Shown here piece after piece: positions 9,951 to 20,775 of a stretch of DNA of 64,000 nt (position 1 is the stretch's first letter; each line of letters begins with the position of its first letter). The notes beneath the pieces were generated by a model that saw nothing but the letters and a program-made list of their open reading frames with translations, searched no databases and had not been told where the DNA came from. The DNA is taken from contig JAKUHH010000284.1 in assembly GCA_022701365.1 (NCBI GenBank), positions 62,001-126,000 of the forward strand, given 5' to 3'. This stretch comes from Mycocentrospora acerina (taxonomy: Eukaryota; Ascomycota; Dothideomycetes; Pleosporales). A program made the position numbers and the translations under genes.

Positions 9951-11843
9951 ATGGGTATGCTTGCCGTCATCGAAGACCGACCCACGCCCAAGGCTGTCTA
10001 CAACTGGCGTGTCTACGCATCCGCCTCAGTCGCATCGTGGGCAGCATGCATGATCGGATATGATTCGGCCTTCATTGGAACGACGCTGGCGCTGCCCTCC
10101 TTCGTCTCAGAGTTTCAATTCAACAAGATGAACGCAAGCCATCTCGCTCTCACCAAGGCCAACATTGTCTCGGTGTACCAAGCTGGTGCCTTTTTTGGTG
10201 CCCTTGGAGCGTTCGTTTCTAGTTACTACATTGGCCGAAAGAAGTCTCTTATCTCTTGGGTTCTTGTGGTGAGTACAATCTATAGAGATTTGCGGAAAAA
10301 ATTCATGAGCTGACATGATTTTTTAACTTTAGTTCATGTTGGGCGCTGGAATGATGCTTGGTGCAAACCGCGATCGCGGTCTTGGTCTGATCATTGGTGG
10401 CCGAGTGTTGGCTGGCTTGGGAGTCGGCGGATGCTCAAACTTGGTACCCATCTACATCTCCGAACTATCACCACCTGCTATTCGAGGACGACTTGTCGGC
10501 ATTTACGAAATGGGATGGCAAATCGGTAAGTCGCATCGTCGTATATTACGAATTCAAGCAGCCATACTGACCCAGAGACAGGCGGACTGGTCGGATTCTG
10601 GATTAACTTTGGTCTCCAAGAGACCATGGCACCTTCCCGAAAGCAATGGATGATTCCGTTCGCTGTTCAGTTGATTCCCGGAGGTTGCCTCTTGATTGGT
10701 GCGCTGTGGATGAGGGAGTCTCCTCGATGGCGCTTCAGCAAAGGACAACGCGAGAAGGCGATGGAGGATCTCTGCTGGATCCGCAATCTCCCACGTGACG
10801 ACCCTTACATCCTGGAAGAAGTTGAAGCAATCGACGCCCAGATCGAGCATGACAAGCTTCACGTGGGCGCAGGCTTCTTTAAACAATTTGCCGCACTCAA
10901 GGAGCGAAAGGTAAGGAATCTTTCCCAATGATGAAACGAGACACACGCTGACTCTGGACTGAAACAGAATCTCTACCGTTTGTTCTTGGGTGGCATGCTC
11001 TTCATGTGGCAAAATGGTTCTGGAATCAACGCTATCAACTACTACTCACCTACCGTTTTCCGCAGTCTTGGTCTTACTGGAACAAACACTGGCTTTTTGA
11101 CGACTGGTATCTTTGGAGTTGTAAGTGGTGTCCTCGTGCACAATGCAGGCGAAACATTTACTAATTTTAAATCTTCAATCTAGGTCAAAACTGTTCTTAC
11201 ATTTGTCTGGCTCTTCTTCCTGATTGACCGTCTTGGACGAACGAAGCTTCTTATGATTGGTGCCGCAGGAGGATCGATCTGCATGTGGTACATTGCCGCC
11301 TACATCAAGATTGCCGACCCAGTGAACAACGTCAACAAGAGCGGAGATCTCTCCTCCGGCGGCATTTCTGCAGTCTTCTTCTTCTATCTCTGGACCGCCT
11401 TCTACACACCATCTTGGAACGGCACGCCATGGGTCATCAACTCCGAGATTTACTCGCCCAACACACGCTCTCTGGGTAAGCTCTCCCCCACCACCAACAT
11501 ATTCCTTTCATATACTAATAATTCTACAGGACAAGCCTTCGCGGCCTCGAATAATTGGTTCTGGAATTTTATCATTTCTCGATTTACGCCCCAGATGTTC
11601 CTCAAGATGAGCTACGGCGTTTACATGTTTTTCGCATGCCTCATGATTCTGTCCATCCCTTACGTCTACTTCCTGATCCCTGAGACAAAGGGAGTTCCTC
11701 TTGAGATGATGGACGAGTTGTTCGAGATCAAGCCCACACACAGGGCACACGGGATCATGCTCCAGAGGCTAGATGAGAACGAGAATGTGCACTTGGCATT
11801 GAGGGAGGAGAAGGTCAAGGCAGACCACACCGAGATGGCTTAA
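9951..11843 (+). CDS. qutD: Quinate permease, MFS sugar-transporter family
   Basis: Six exons, 9951-10268, 10333-10525, 10582-10910, 10968-11120, 11184-11475 and 11530-11843, give 532 aa, close to the usual 530-540. It is a plasma-membrane proton/solute symporter of the sugar porter family that imports quinate. It opens with MGMLAVIEDRPTPKAVYNW, the characteristic start of Qut/Qa-y permeases. It then shows the loop 2-3 motif YIGRKKSL, IGGRVLAGLGVGG with YISELSPPAIRGRLVG, the MRESPRW motif at the start of the central loop, IDRLGRTKLLMIG, and PETKGVPLEMMDELF after the last membrane helix. Twelve hydrophobic segments fit the spliced frame. It is divergent from qutB and co-directional with qutC. 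Confidence 0.94.
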
Positions 11844-12805
11844 AATGATGTCAACATGAGGGATACCCGTTGGTCTAAGTAGAGACAGCATACGTGCACA
11901 ATGAAGCCGATAGTAATGAATTTCTGTATAATGCTTAATGCCTCCCAACCTGTTATGCTGCTAGCAAATTTTGCTTATGAAAAATGATTCAGCTTGTCCA
12001 TTTAAACTCAATACATTGTGCGATATTTTGTGAGGAGCAGTTTGACAGACTTTAAACTTGATAATTTCGAACTTATAGCTTAAGTGAATCGTGGTAGAGA
12101 GATGAATTCTTCATTAAAAACCGATGAGTCTATTTTTTATCTATTGTTGATTCGTTATTTATTTCGACAAGATTTCCGCGACTAAATGTGAGGGTCATTT
12201 TGATGGGGAGAGATTCTACCCAACTCAACCACGGCATTCTCATTCCACCCACATGACAGCATTTAGTCAGCTAAAGAGATAAGCCAGATAGTGGGGAAGG
12301 AAACATGTCATGTGTTCAGGGCTGCGCATTCAACAAGTTTGATTGTTTCTCAGCAGCCAGATCTCTATCGTGTCTGTTGCGAGTAATGGTGACCGAGGAC
12401 TTCCGAAGTAGTGCCGATCTCGGGTATAAGTTCTTATCCGTCGGGCTAATGTTCGATGAATTCAGGTCACACCCGCATCATGATCTTTTCCTACTGTTTG
12501 TGACGGCACATCACGGTTGTACAAGGACGGCTACTGTTTCTCTTGCATTGTTCCGCTTCATTGACAAACGAGTGGCTGCTAGTACTCAAATGGTAAGAGT
12601 TGGATACCATGTGGAACTGTGATCTAGTCCTCTTCCATCGAATCCCATGTTCGGGGATCATTTCCCATAGATATATACTCTTGGTGTTCTGGACGATACA
12701 GTACCTATCAAGCTAGCTCTCCATACTTTGTACTTATAGCCAAGTTGAAAATATCCCGATTACATTTCCCAACGACACCTGATATATACCACAAACTTCG
12801 TAAAG
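11844..12805. promoter_or_regulatory. qutD 3' end and qutC promoter region
   Basis: This is an AT-rich 3' region followed by the qutC upstream region. It holds the strong QutA-like palindrome at 12424-12439 and a TATATA at 12672-12677, about 130 bp before the qutC ATG. A small open frame (12305-12622) overlaps the palindrome and is judged non-coding. Confidence 0.6.
12424..12439. promoter_or_regulatory. Candidate QutA (QA-1F) binding site upstream of qutC
   Basis: GTATAAGTTCTTATCC matches 14 of 16 positions of the published QA-1F/QUTA consensus GGRTAARYRYTTATCC, with a perfect TTATCC right half. With equal base frequencies a match this good is expected about 3 times per million positions. 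It lies 367 bp upstream of the qutC ATG, a normal distance for a fungal activator site. Confidence 0.65.
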
Positions 12806-13915
12806 ATGTCGTGTCGTCCAGGCATCTCCTCGATGTCCCTAGGCCGATGCTATGCCGGTCATAGTCTTGAGCACAAGCTATCCATGGCTGCAAAGCATGG
12901 CTTAGAAGGCATTGAGCTCTTCTACGAAGATTTGGCAGACTTCGCTAGCTCCCAGTCCGCCTCGGATTTGCTTGTCGCCGCTGCCTCTATTCGCGATCTC
13001 TGTTTCTCTCTGGACCTTGAAATCATTTGCCTTCAGCCTTTTATGCACTACGAGGGTCTGTTGGATAGGCAAAAGCACAGCGACCGGATAGAGGAAATGA
13101 AGCTATGGATGCAACTGGCACATGTTCTACACACAGATATCATTCAGGTTCCTTCCTCGTTTTTACCTCACGACCAAATCTCCCCAGACACCGACTTGAT
13201 TGTTAGTGATCTCCAAAAGATCGCAGACCTCGGCCTTCAGCAAACACCAGTGATACGATTCGCATACGAGAGTCTGTGCTGGGGGACATACGTAGACAAA
13301 TGGGAACTCTGCTGGGACATTGTCCAACGTGTCGACCGGTCAAATTTTGGCGTATGTCTTGACAGCTTCAACATTTTGGGCAGAATATACGCAGATCCTA
13401 CATCAGAAACAGGGATGAATCCACAGGCTGAGCAGGAAGTTCGTGACTCTGTACGACGACTCGTTGAGCAAATAAAACCACACAAGGAGAAGATCTTCTT
13501 TGTCCAGATCGTCGATGCTGAACGTCTGGAACATCCCCTGGCACCCGGCCACGCGTTTTATAATGCCGAGCAACCCTCTCGTATGTCCTGGAGCAGGAAT
13601 TGCAGGTTATTCTACGGCGAGAGTGACCGTGGCGCTTATTTGCCAGTTAAAGAAGTGGCGCATGCTATCATAAACGAGATTGGGTTCACTGGTTGGATCA
13701 GCATGGAATTGTTCAACCGAGTTATGAATTCGAGAGAGAAGCATATTGTAGAAGAGTTGGCTGAGCGGGCTGGGAATTCATGGGAGAAGTTGGTGTACGA
13801 TTTGAATCTTGATACAAGTCTGATTCGCAATCGATCCAGGACTTTAGAATCAAGACCAAAGAAGGGAGATGGGGTTGAAGCAAGTCCACGAGAGGTTGAA
13901 TTAGCGCGTCTGTAG
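12806..13915 (+). CDS. qutC: 3-dehydroshikimate dehydratase
   Basis: Single exon, 369 aa. It converts 3-dehydroshikimate to protocatechuate, the last quinate-specific step before the beta-ketoadipate route. The N-terminus SMSLGRCYAGHSLEHKLSMA followed by GLEGIELFYEDL is the hallmark of fungal QutC/Qa-4 TIM-barrel dehydratases (xylose-isomerase-like fold). Likely divalent-metal ligands sit in the expected places: Glu in YESLCWGTYVDKW, Asp in VCLDSFNILGR, Gln in FVQIVDAERL and Glu in GWISMELFNR. It is monofunctional: there is no C-terminal hydroxyphenylpyruvate-dioxygenase-like extension as in some bacterial homologues. The upstream region carries a strong QutA site. It is convergent with qutA. 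Confidence 0.93.
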   Translation: MSCRPGISSMSLGRCYAGHSLEHKLSMAAKHGLEGIELFYEDLADFASSQSASDLLVAAASIRDLCFSLDLEIICLQPFMHYEGLLDRQKHSDRIEEMKLWMQLAHVLHTDIIQVPSSFLPHDQISPDTDLIVSDLQKIADLGLQQTPVIRFAYESLCWGTYVDKWELCWDIVQRVDRSNFGVCLDSFNILGRIYADPTSETGMNPQAEQEVRDSVRRLVEQIKPHKEKIFFVQIVDAERLEHPLAPGHAFYNAEQPSRMSWSRNCRLFYGESDRGAYLPVKEVAHAIINEIGFTGWISMELFNRVMNSREKHIVEELAERAGNSWEKLVYDLNLDTSLIRNRSRTLESRPKKGDGVEASPREVELARL

Positions 13916-14265
13916 AGTGCACCCACACGATTGTGTTAGTGATTCATTGTGACAACCCATTTGACAGTTTAATTGGGAACACACAATCATACGTAATAAA
14001 ATAGATCTTTATCATAGATTAATTCTTGTCTAAGTTCATCAGGATTGAAAGCTTCGATCAAGTTTCCATTCGCATAGAATATCTATCTTCTAGTGTTCAA
14101 GTCTGCGTGTTAAAACTCACGTGATTCCTAGCCTCCTCTATTTCTCCTGAAGTACATACGGTCGGCTTTAAACCTCATCTTAATTGGTCAATCAATCACT
14201 TCATACCCATCCCAATATATTCTCCATATGCTAAATTCAGTATCGCGGGCGCCATCTCGTTTCGA
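13916..14265. other. Convergent 3' region of qutC and qutA
   Basis: AT-rich spacer between two stop codons. No coding sequence, repeat or regulatory motif is recognised. Confidence 0.6.
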
Positions 14266-16556
14266 TCATCCGGCATCGTATACGCCGTCTATTGAGAAGT
14301 GTGGAGATTGTTCGTTATTTTCTGGGCCGAGATTCGACGTGTGCAATGGTAATAGTTGACCCGGATCCGCCGCCAGTAGTTCAGCCATGCTAACTTCTGA
14401 AGAGTAGCCTAGGTTTTGCATAAACTGTGGTTGGTTCTGCAACTTTTTGGCCCCATGCAATGAAGCAAGCTCATCGAAAAAGTTTTCTAAATCGCCTGGA
14501 ATGAAAGCATTGTACGGATCACGAGGATCAAATGCTGGTGGCTGGAACGTTGAGGCATCGATTTCATTGTTGAAAGGACGAGAACTAAGGGTTTGCAGTG
14601 TGTGTTCTTGGCGACTGGAATTCATATCTGGAAGCAAGTCGTCAAGAAGTGCCGAGAAGCCGGTAGGGGCCTGGTAACGTCCTCGAATTGATTCGCCAAC
14701 ATGTGACGAAAACGAGCGAGGGGATGCTTGGATTGCTTCGGGGTTTCGTATGTGGACCGCACTAGGAGAATCGCTTGCGAGTATACTTTGCGAATCCAGG
14801 AAAGCTTCGCCAGGTGTTGAAGGGAACACATGGTCGATTTCTCCGAACAATCTGAGCATCCGAGTCCGCGTCAATTGGTCTAATATTAAGTTCACGCTGC
14901 ATCGCTTAATGCTTTGCAAAAGGCAAATAACGATTGGCGGTAGTTTCTCAAATCTCGGATGCTCACGGAGCATGTCAAGCAATTCTAAAATCCGCAGAAG
15001 CTCGGCTTGAGATGGTACCAATGCAAAAGAAGTAGCGAAATATGTCAATTGTAGAACCACAGCGGGTGGATTCAACGGTACCATAAGGGAATCAGATCGA
15101 ATGTAATCGAACTGTATAGGCAGCGACGTTTTCCATGTTTCAAGTCGTCCAATCATTTCGTGAAGAAAGTTCCTTGCTGTTGGTTGCTGTGAAGTGCTTA
15201 CAAGAATATCGACTATTTCCAGAAGGTTGTTGAAGCTGCTCAAGGCTCGGGTTGGCCTGGACTGATGTGATGTTCCTAGGCTGAGTTCGCCACTCCAAGG
15301 CTGCCATTCTTCCATACCATCCTCCTCTATCCGACCCGACCATGCAAGGTCAGATTTATCGAGATATGGTTTCCGTTCTAGGTGCAAAGACAGGAGATTG
15401 TCTAACAAAAAGCAACTTGCCAGAACGTTCTTGCGTCGCTGGCGAGCAGTCTCGGATGAGTCTTCAAGTGTGAAAAAAATGCGTGAAGCAGCGCCAACTA
15501 AATGCCATGCGGCATTCAGGAAAGATCTGCGAATATTAAACACTGCTAGATTCAAGAGTGCTTTGACATGACTAAGGTCGAATTTTCCTAATTCGTTGGG
15601 AATCAATAGTCTTGATGTATCGTAGAGCTTCTTAGAGGTCATGCTACGCTGAGGATCTCGGTTCCCCGGTGTACTAGATGAGTCTTGAATACACCCGACG
15701 GCGAAGATGCTCCACATCTCAGCATGACATCCCGAACCAGACATATCATGAGACAGCGCAAGACCTTGTGGTGGGTAAGAGTAAGATAACTTGAGAACGT
15801 CGAGTTTTTCACATATAGGTAACCAACACTGCGTGTAAGTAGAATATATCTCGAGAAGCTTCCAACAATCGTCGGGCAATGGCGTAAGACTGAGAGACGG
15901 TACGGACTGCTTCGTGTTCGGTCGTTGAGGATCGGAACCAGACAGGCCCGATAAGTACTGTGGAATAATACCTGTATCAGGTGTCCAGGACATCTGCTCG
16001 AATTAATTATCAGATCATTTCATGATATTTTGAGAGAATTGCTTACCTCCTCCTGTGTTTGACTGTTAGTTCTAGCCTGAGTAACACCTGCATCGTATGC
16101 GTCTGCTTCGCTATCATCGTCGGAACTTGGTACTGTATCATCTCCAATACCTATCTGTTCTCCAGCTAAGGCTTTGGTGACGTCTCTGCAAAACCTGCTC
16201 TTTCTCCAGCTCTTGTGCAATCGGTTTGACTCTTTTGTGCCCTTTGAAAGCAATATAGTATTTTCTTGTACCAATTGCCTGTTCACCTGAGCTTCAATTT
16301 CGGCATTTTGCTGGAAAACGAAGGCCAAAGTCAATTCAAGGCTTCTTATGTAACCTGGCTGTAAACCTCTCTTCCTGGGATTTGACGTGTACGTACACGC
16401 CCTTTTCAAGTCGAAGCAAGGGGAACATGTTGGCTGATTTCCGTCACACTTCTCGCGAGCTGTTCGGCATTGATCGCATGCTCTGGACACGCGGAAACGT
16501 TTTACTGGCACATCCTGTGTGGCCACACGGCGTTTCCCCTGGGCTTGAGAATGCAT
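14266..16556 (-). CDS. qutA: Zn2Cys6 transcriptional activator of the quinate genes
   Basis: Two exons, 16556-16047 and 15993-14266, joined in phase 0 by a 53-bp intron, give 745 aa. The start is the ATG at 16556. The N-terminal binuclear cluster (about residues 23-51) has the spacing CX2CX6CX6CX2CX6C (ACDQCRTAREKCDGNQPTC...) and is followed by RKRGLQPGYIRSLE, a linker and dimerisation stretch shared by QutA/QA-1F. The remainder is a fungal-specific regulatory domain with an acidic, Ser-rich linker at about residues 145-170. In the family it binds the GGRTAARYRYTTATCC palindrome and activates all structural genes unless held by QutR. Its length is slightly below the roughly 820 aa of Aspergillus QUTA. 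It shares a 303-bp divergent promoter with qutR. Confidence 0.88.
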
Positions 16557-16859
16557 CAGAATCACTGTGTTTCAACGTGAGAAGAAAGTGGCTTCATCTT
16601 TGAAAAGCCGGACTGATCAGAGAGGTTGGCGGAAGCACAGGCGTTGTGTATTCGAGCATTGCTCGACCGCATGGTTTACAAAATAAGCCAAGAGGCTGAA
16701 TTCGCGGAGATCTGGGGAAGCGGGGCGGGTGAAAATTTATCCAGTAGGGAACTTGCGGCTGTCTTCAACACGTGACCAACTAATTGACTGCGCCATGCTT
16801 CCGTCCATGGCGTTTGCCTTTCCGAGGGCTACAACCCAAGACGAATAACTCTAGATGCC
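16557..16859. promoter_or_regulatory. Divergent qutA-qutR promoter region
   Basis: A 303-bp spacer between activator and repressor start codons. It contains the strong QutA-like palindrome at 16727-16742, consistent with autoregulation of the activator and co-control of its repressor. Confidence 0.65.
16727..16742. promoter_or_regulatory. Candidate QutA (QA-1F) binding site between qutA and qutR
   Basis: GGGTGAAAATTTATCC matches 14 of 16 positions of GGRTAARYRYTTATCC, with a perfect TTATCC right half and GGRT left end. It lies 171 bp from the qutA ATG and 118 bp from the qutR ATG. In Neurospora the activator autoregulates through such sites, so the position fits. Confidence 0.65.
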
Positions 16860-19463
16860 ATGGCTTCCGTTGCAATCAGTGGCACGAAACGCACGTTCAC
16901 TGTTATGAGTGAGGATGGAACAACGAGGAATATTTCAAGGCATCCTAGTTCACGAAGTTCGGCGAGCTCTACACCTGCGCCCGCCGCCCTGGGCTCACCA
17001 TATGAACGTCGCCGTATTTTCGACTCTAATGCCTCAATCGTTCTCGTAGGGATGCACGGAGCGGGTGCAACAACGCTAGCTATGATGGCTAAAGTCGTTT
17101 GCCGAAGAAGGGTTGTCGATATAGAGGATCTCTTCTACAACACAACAGGCTTCTCAACATCAGCATATCGGCAACAGTTTGGCCCTTCCAACCGCAGTCT
17201 TCGACAAGAGGAGGTCTTGCGCAATGCTCTCCAGAAGTACAAAAAAGGCGCGATTATTGTCTGCAATGGAGGTTATCCTCTTGATATGAGTAGCCAGAGT
17301 CTCCTACGTGAGTTTGCGTTGACACACCCGGTGATCCATATCATGCGCGATCTCCACAGTGTATACCAGTACCTCGATACCGCCGAGGAATCTAAAATCC
17401 ACGATATGCTCGCTCTCAGTACTCTAGTCTTCCGACGGTGCTCTAACTACGAATTCTACAATCTCTCCGAAACGAATGCGACCCATCTTTCTGTTGCGCC
17501 CGCACATCAACCATCGGTCCCCGCTTTTCTGACTCTAAAAAGGGCAGAGAGAACTTTTCTCAAATTTCTGTCTCTAGTTTTATCTCCAGAAAACACACAC
17601 GGCAATGTCAGCCGTGTAAACCGTCCGCTAGATCCAGGGTATTTTCCACTTTCTTATATCGCTGCGGAGTTGAGAAACTACACCTGCGCCGTCCAGGTAC
17701 TCCTATCAGACATTGCTCATGAGGATAACGATATTGAGGAGCTTGAATTTGGCTGTGACGCATTCGAAATAGTTGTTGAGCCTGTACAGCTTACAACCGA
17801 TCGAGCAGAAGATATCAGCAAAAGCATATTCAGGGTTCGGAGAGCAACGGTAGTCCCGATCATCTATCATGTAATGCCTACATCGACAAATTCGAGCTAC
17901 ACCGAAACGTTCTATCTTGCGAATTTGTGGCATGGCTTACGTATGGCTCCCGAGTTCGCAAGCATTGATCTGAATTTGAATGAAGAGCTTATACGTGCCA
18001 TTATCTCTTCACGTGGTTCGACTAAGATCATCGGTCATCTCCATGCAGCTGTGGATTGGTATGATGTGTTCTGGCTCGAGAAATACGATTCAGCAATACG
18101 TCTAGGATGTAGTGTTGTACGCTTCACACGACCCGCAAATTTTATGGACGATAATGCTGCAATTCAAAGCTTCAGGAATACAGTTGAAGCAAAGTCGAGG
18201 AAGATCCCAATGATTTGTTACAACACTGGTCGTGCAGGACGACGCTCAGCTTGCTTCAATAAGGTTCTAACTCCTGTCATTCCAGAGACACTGAGAAATA
18301 GCGCCGACTTTGAATCTAAGACACAACGCAACCCCGAAACATCCTGGCTCACTGCTCGAGAGGCTACGCATATTCTGTATGCTTCATTCACGTATGATCC
18401 AATGGAATTCTATATCATCGGTGTTAGCTCCTTATACAGTTTGTCACCTGCAATGCACAATGCAGCGTATAAAGCATGTGGTATGCCGCATCAGTTCGAC
18501 TGTCTTCAAACTTCGACGCTAGACGTTAGCCTACGAGAGCTTTTACGCAGGCCAAACTTTGGCGGGACTGCAGTCAGCCAGCCATTCAAAATTGAGGCTG
18601 TTTCCCTCACTCATTCAATGAGTCGACATGCCCGGGCAATAGGAGCGATAAATACCCTGATTCCCGTCCGTCATCTCAATGACAACGGCAAGATTCCCGA
18701 TGCTGATGATGTCGATTTATTTCAAGAACGAAACCAATCTGGGCCAATCAAAGCACTATACGGAGATAATACTGATTGGATAGGAATTCGATCTTGCATA
18801 CGGCGTGGTCTTTCTCCAGCCAATGCCATCCAGCCCACGACCACATCTGGACTAATTATTGGATCTGGAGGTATGGCCAGAGCAGCTATTTACGCCATGC
18901 TTCAACTTGGCATAAAGAATATTGCAATCTTCAATCGCACGCTCGAAAACGCCAAGACGCTCGTCAAATACTTTACTGAGTTGGCTTTGAGCCCTTCTGC
19001 TTCCAAACTTTTCCCCTCCTTCGTCCAAGATTCTCAACCAACATTCCGCATCCTTGAGTCCCGTAACACGCCATGGCCAGCTGGTCTCCAAGCACCAACT
19101 GTCATAGTATCATGCATCCCGACACACCCCATAGGTGACCTTCCATCACCACAATTCACGCTTCCCACATGCTGGATGCATTCTCCCACCGGAGGTGTCG
19201 TAGTTGAACTCGCGTATCGTACACTAGATACCCCACTCATGAAACAAATCCGCGAAGTAAAATCCACGTCGTGGATATGTCTGGATGGTCTAGATCTCCT
19301 TCCTGAGCAGGGCTTTGCTCAGTTTGAACTGTTTACAGGCAAGAGGGCACCGCGCAGAATTATGCGGGAGGAGGTTCTACGCTGCTGGACGGACGAACAG
19401 GGCCGATCTGACCCAAGCATGATGCGTTCGAGGATGGAAGCGATGGATGAACAAGAGCCATGA
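16860..19463 (+). CDS. qutR: Quinate repressor, AROM-derived QutR/Qa-1S
   Basis: Single exon, 867 aa. The protein matches the last three domains of the pentafunctional AROM polypeptide. A shikimate-kinase-like domain has a degenerate P-loop GMHGAGATT at residues 64-72, where Ala replaces the catalytic Lys. A type I dehydroquinase-like domain (about 290-490) is next. A shikimate-dehydrogenase-like domain starts at about 515 (YIIGVSSLYSLSPAMHNAAY, GGTAVSQPFK, GAINTL, GDNTDWIGI, GSGGMARAA). In Aspergillus and Neurospora this protein is a non-enzymatic sensor that binds QutA and blocks it until quinate-pathway metabolites are present. The Ser/Thr-rich first 50 residues are extra to the AROM fold. 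It is divergent from qutA. Confidence 0.92.
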   Translation: MASVAISGTKRTFTVMSEDGTTRNISRHPSSRSSASSTPAPAALGSPYERRRIFDSNASIVLVGMHGAGATTLAMMAKVVCRRRVVDIEDLFYNTTGFSTSAYRQQFGPSNRSLRQEEVLRNALQKYKKGAIIVCNGGYPLDMSSQSLLREFALTHPVIHIMRDLHSVYQYLDTAEESKIHDMLALSTLVFRRCSNYEFYNLSETNATHLSVAPAHQPSVPAFLTLKRAERTFLKFLSLVLSPENTHGNVSRVNRPLDPGYFPLSYIAAELRNYTCAVQVLLSDIAHEDNDIEELEFGCDAFEIVVEPVQLTTDRAEDISKSIFRVRRATVVPIIYHVMPTSTNSSYTETFYLANLWHGLRMAPEFASIDLNLNEELIRAIISSRGSTKIIGHLHAAVDWYDVFWLEKYDSAIRLGCSVVRFTRPANFMDDNAAIQSFRNTVEAKSRKIPMICYNTGRAGRRSACFNKVLTPVIPETLRNSADFESKTQRNPETSWLTAREATHILYASFTYDPMEFYIIGVSSLYSLSPAMHNAAYKACGMPHQFDCLQTSTLDVSLRELLRRPNFGGTAVSQPFKIEAVSLTHSMSRHARAIGAINTLIPVRHLNDNGKIPDADDVDLFQERNQSGPIKALYGDNTDWIGIRSCIRRGLSPANAIQPTTTSGLIIGSGGMARAAIYAMLQLGIKNIAIFNRTLENAKTLVKYFTELALSPSASKLFPSFVQDSQPTFRILESRNTPWPAGLQAPTVIVSCIPTHPIGDLPSPQFTLPTCWMHSPTGGVVVELAYRTLDTPLMKQIREVKSTSWICLDGLDLLPEQGFAQFELFTGKRAPRRIMREEVLRCWTDEQGRSDPSMMRSRMEAMDEQEP

Positions 19464-20775
19464 CTCGATTCCCGCAATGGGTACATTACGACCGAGATCT
19501 ATCGCAAAAAGTTATGAAAACCCCCCCTATGTCGGACAGAGTGCAACTCACGACAAGGATGGAGAGGTAGCTCCATGTGAAAAAGCGAAACGAAGTTGGC
19601 GTTATGAAGTTTGTTGAACACGCATACGTGTCTGAGCACAAGAACTTTCATAATAAGCGCATCAACATAGTCGTTGCTAGCTGGGGGTTTTTGTATCATC
19701 TGAAGTGCTGCAGAACAGTAAGCGGTGTTTGAGCGCAACTGGATATATCCTCGAACCCAAGAATGCTCTCATCGATTACTGAAAGAAGCGCAATACTGTA
19801 GAGTCATGTGCGTTTTCGTCATTACAATTTCCATGCATCTGATCATGGATGAATCGGGATTTTCGACGACTCATACGCCACAGATTCGAGTTAAGAGCGC
19901 CTGTAACAAACGAGCATGCTTTCCATCGGGTTGATAGAATGACATCAATGGATAGCAGAACTCAATTTGGGCTATGTTTGATACTGTTTACCAGGTAGCT
20001 TGCGGGTTGGTTGTCACATTCTTGTACTATCAATGCAGTTATTCCAAACACATTTAGCAAAAACTTCTATTACTTCTCTCTGCTCAAGAAAATAAATGTG
20101 CAATTTTTCGTCCTTCATGACGTGTCTTTTTTGCAGTGGGCGTCACTTCTAATGAGAACAAGCAGGACGACTTGCCATCGCACTGGAACATACAATCGGA
20201 GCTACTTCAGACGCACGTGATAAAAAGAGGATACCTTTGGCCCTTTCAAATAGCAGCTATTACAGATAACCAAAATTGCGATCCTCTGTGGGCACGATGC
20301 TGCCTGGGTTCGTTGCTGGTTATCTGCGATCACCTGGTCCTTGGAAGGCGCAGCAAGGAAAACGGGACAGAGCGACTTCTAAATCGAAGTATAGGTTCGG
20401 TGATGGATACTCTTACCAGGTAAGAAGTCGGAGCTCGTTACGAGCCTTACGAGTGCGCAATAATCCGCACTCTCCGATTTTCGTCTTCGTCACGACGGGA
20501 AACAATCCCGGTACCAATCACACACCCAGAATTTAAGAAGCACTCGCCGACTTAACTTACATATCTACCTATGAAGCCCATTTCACACATAATATGCACC
20601 ATTCTAGATGATATGCCATGTCATCAAAAGCAGTTTCAACCAATGTGCTATGACATGACGAACTGCGCGGAGATCCATCCTGAATCGAATCAACCACTTA
20701 CTCCCTCCTCTAATCACTTGGCCCCCGTCCATCAACCTGTGCAGACTAACAGCCACGATTGCAGTCTGTGACGAC
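19464..20775. other. Intergenic region between qutR and the second Zn2Cys6 gene
   Basis: This 1.3-kb stretch holds the qutR 3' end and the promoter of the next regulator. Short open frames on both strands show no family resemblance. I found no good QutA palindrome here, which argues against direct control of the downstream gene by QutA. Confidence 0.5.

Noticed and set aside
12305..12622. 105-codon plus-strand frame upstream of qutC
   Set aside because: It overlaps the strong QutA palindrome and resembles no protein family; regulatory DNA is more likely.
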